This document shows positions 63,933-64,000 of a stretch of DNA of 64,000 bases, piece by piece; position 1 is the first letter of the stretch; each line of letters starts with the position of its first letter. The notes under the pieces are model-generated. The model made no database searches. It was not told the DNA's origin and saw only the letters and a program-made list of their open reading frames with translations. The DNA is from Anagrus nilaparvatae. Its lineage: Eukaryota > Arthropoda > Insecta > Hymenoptera > Mymaridae. The stretch covers positions 7,668,001-7,732,000 of the forward strand of contig JAKSXM010000263.1 of the NCBI GenBank assembly GCA_022575985.1, written 5' to 3'. The translations under genes and the position numbers were made by a program.

Positions 63933-64000
63933 GCGCAAGGAATTTACCGGGAAGCTGCTCGACTTTGTGCAGCTCGTTACCCAGATAGACAACATCCTAA
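63933..64000 (+). other. GC-richer open segment cut by the window edge
   Basis: From 63934 the frame is open to the edge (RKEFTGKLLDFVQLVTQIDN) with codon-like GC content unlike the Helitrons. It could be a captured gene fragment or an exon beginning. Too short to name. Confidence 0.25.

Overview
The window looks like a transposon-dense, AT-rich stretch of an arthropod nuclear genome. I favour an insect, and a hymenopteran parasitoid wasp more specifically, but that is inferred from the mix of element families (R1-like and CR1/L2-like LINEs, BEL/Pao, Ty3/gypsy with an Env-like glycoprotein, Helitrons, KRBA2/Ginger-like transposons). Spliceosomal introns with GT..AG ends and poly-pyrimidine tracts are visible. 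There are no bacterial operons and no CRISPR array. Almost every recognisable coding segment belongs to a mobile element, and most are broken. Two groups of minus-strand exons (2816-3191 and 26930-27427) keep open frames and good splice sites and look like ordinary host gene pieces that I could not name.

Layout. 1-1.2 kb: long foldback element. 1.4-2.1 kb: minus-strand R1-like LINE relic. 2.8-3.2 kb: two host-like exons. 4.4-5.2 kb: BEL/Pao integrase relic. 6.4-7.3 kb: a gypsy-type LTR with primer-binding site and a small coiled-coil ORF. 8.0-8.9 kb: satellite with a higher-order (3 x about 154 bp) period. 9.7-11 kb: minus-strand gypsy pol end plus Env-like relic. 11.2-18.5 kb: a nearly full-length but mutated R1-like LINE, split by a 1781-bp deletion-derivative BEL/Pao element with matched LTRs and a 5-bp target duplication. 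19.5-26 kb: a broken host-like or domesticated gene whose intron is filled by a second BEL/Pao copy, which itself carries a 5S-rRNA-headed SINE. 26.5 kb: perfect 60-bp-arm palindrome. 26.9-27.4 kb: host-like exons.

27.6-29.6 kb: CR1/L2-type LINE end split by a 1357-bp long-TIR element with an 8-bp target duplication. 29.66-32.37 kb: the best preserved object in the window, a 2.7-kb DDE transposon (KRBA2/Ginger-like integrase plus CXC cysteine-rich domain). It has four exons that join into one open 566-codon frame, and 177-bp TIRs each carrying four palindromic motifs. 32.7-36.4 kb: LINE debris. 36.4-37.1 kb: tandem repeat. 37.2-42.5 kb: degenerate Helitron (Rep HUH plus Pif1-type helicase) with a mariner-like element in its intron. 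43-44.9 kb: second R1-like LINE. 44.9-47.8 kb: gypsy integrase, Env-like relic and LTR with a heat-shock-element-like promoter. 48.4-51.4 kb: non-autonomous Helitrons and a Penelope-like relic with inverted terminal repeats. 51.4-52.6 and 57.7-58.6 kb: two more CR1/L2-type LINE ends. 52.8-54.6 kb: satellites. 55.5-57.1 kb: a decayed second KRBA2-like transposase. 59.7-60.3 kb: a tRNA-headed SINE with a 17-bp target duplication. 60.3 kb to the end: head-to-tail Helitron array with a nested MITE.

The elements are nested. BEL/Pao sits in LINE, SINE in BEL/Pao LTR, MITE in Helitron, and long-TIR element in LINE, so a relative age order can be read. The live candidate is the transposon at 29.66-32.37 kb. 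All family names come from reading translated motifs by eye; no database search was run.
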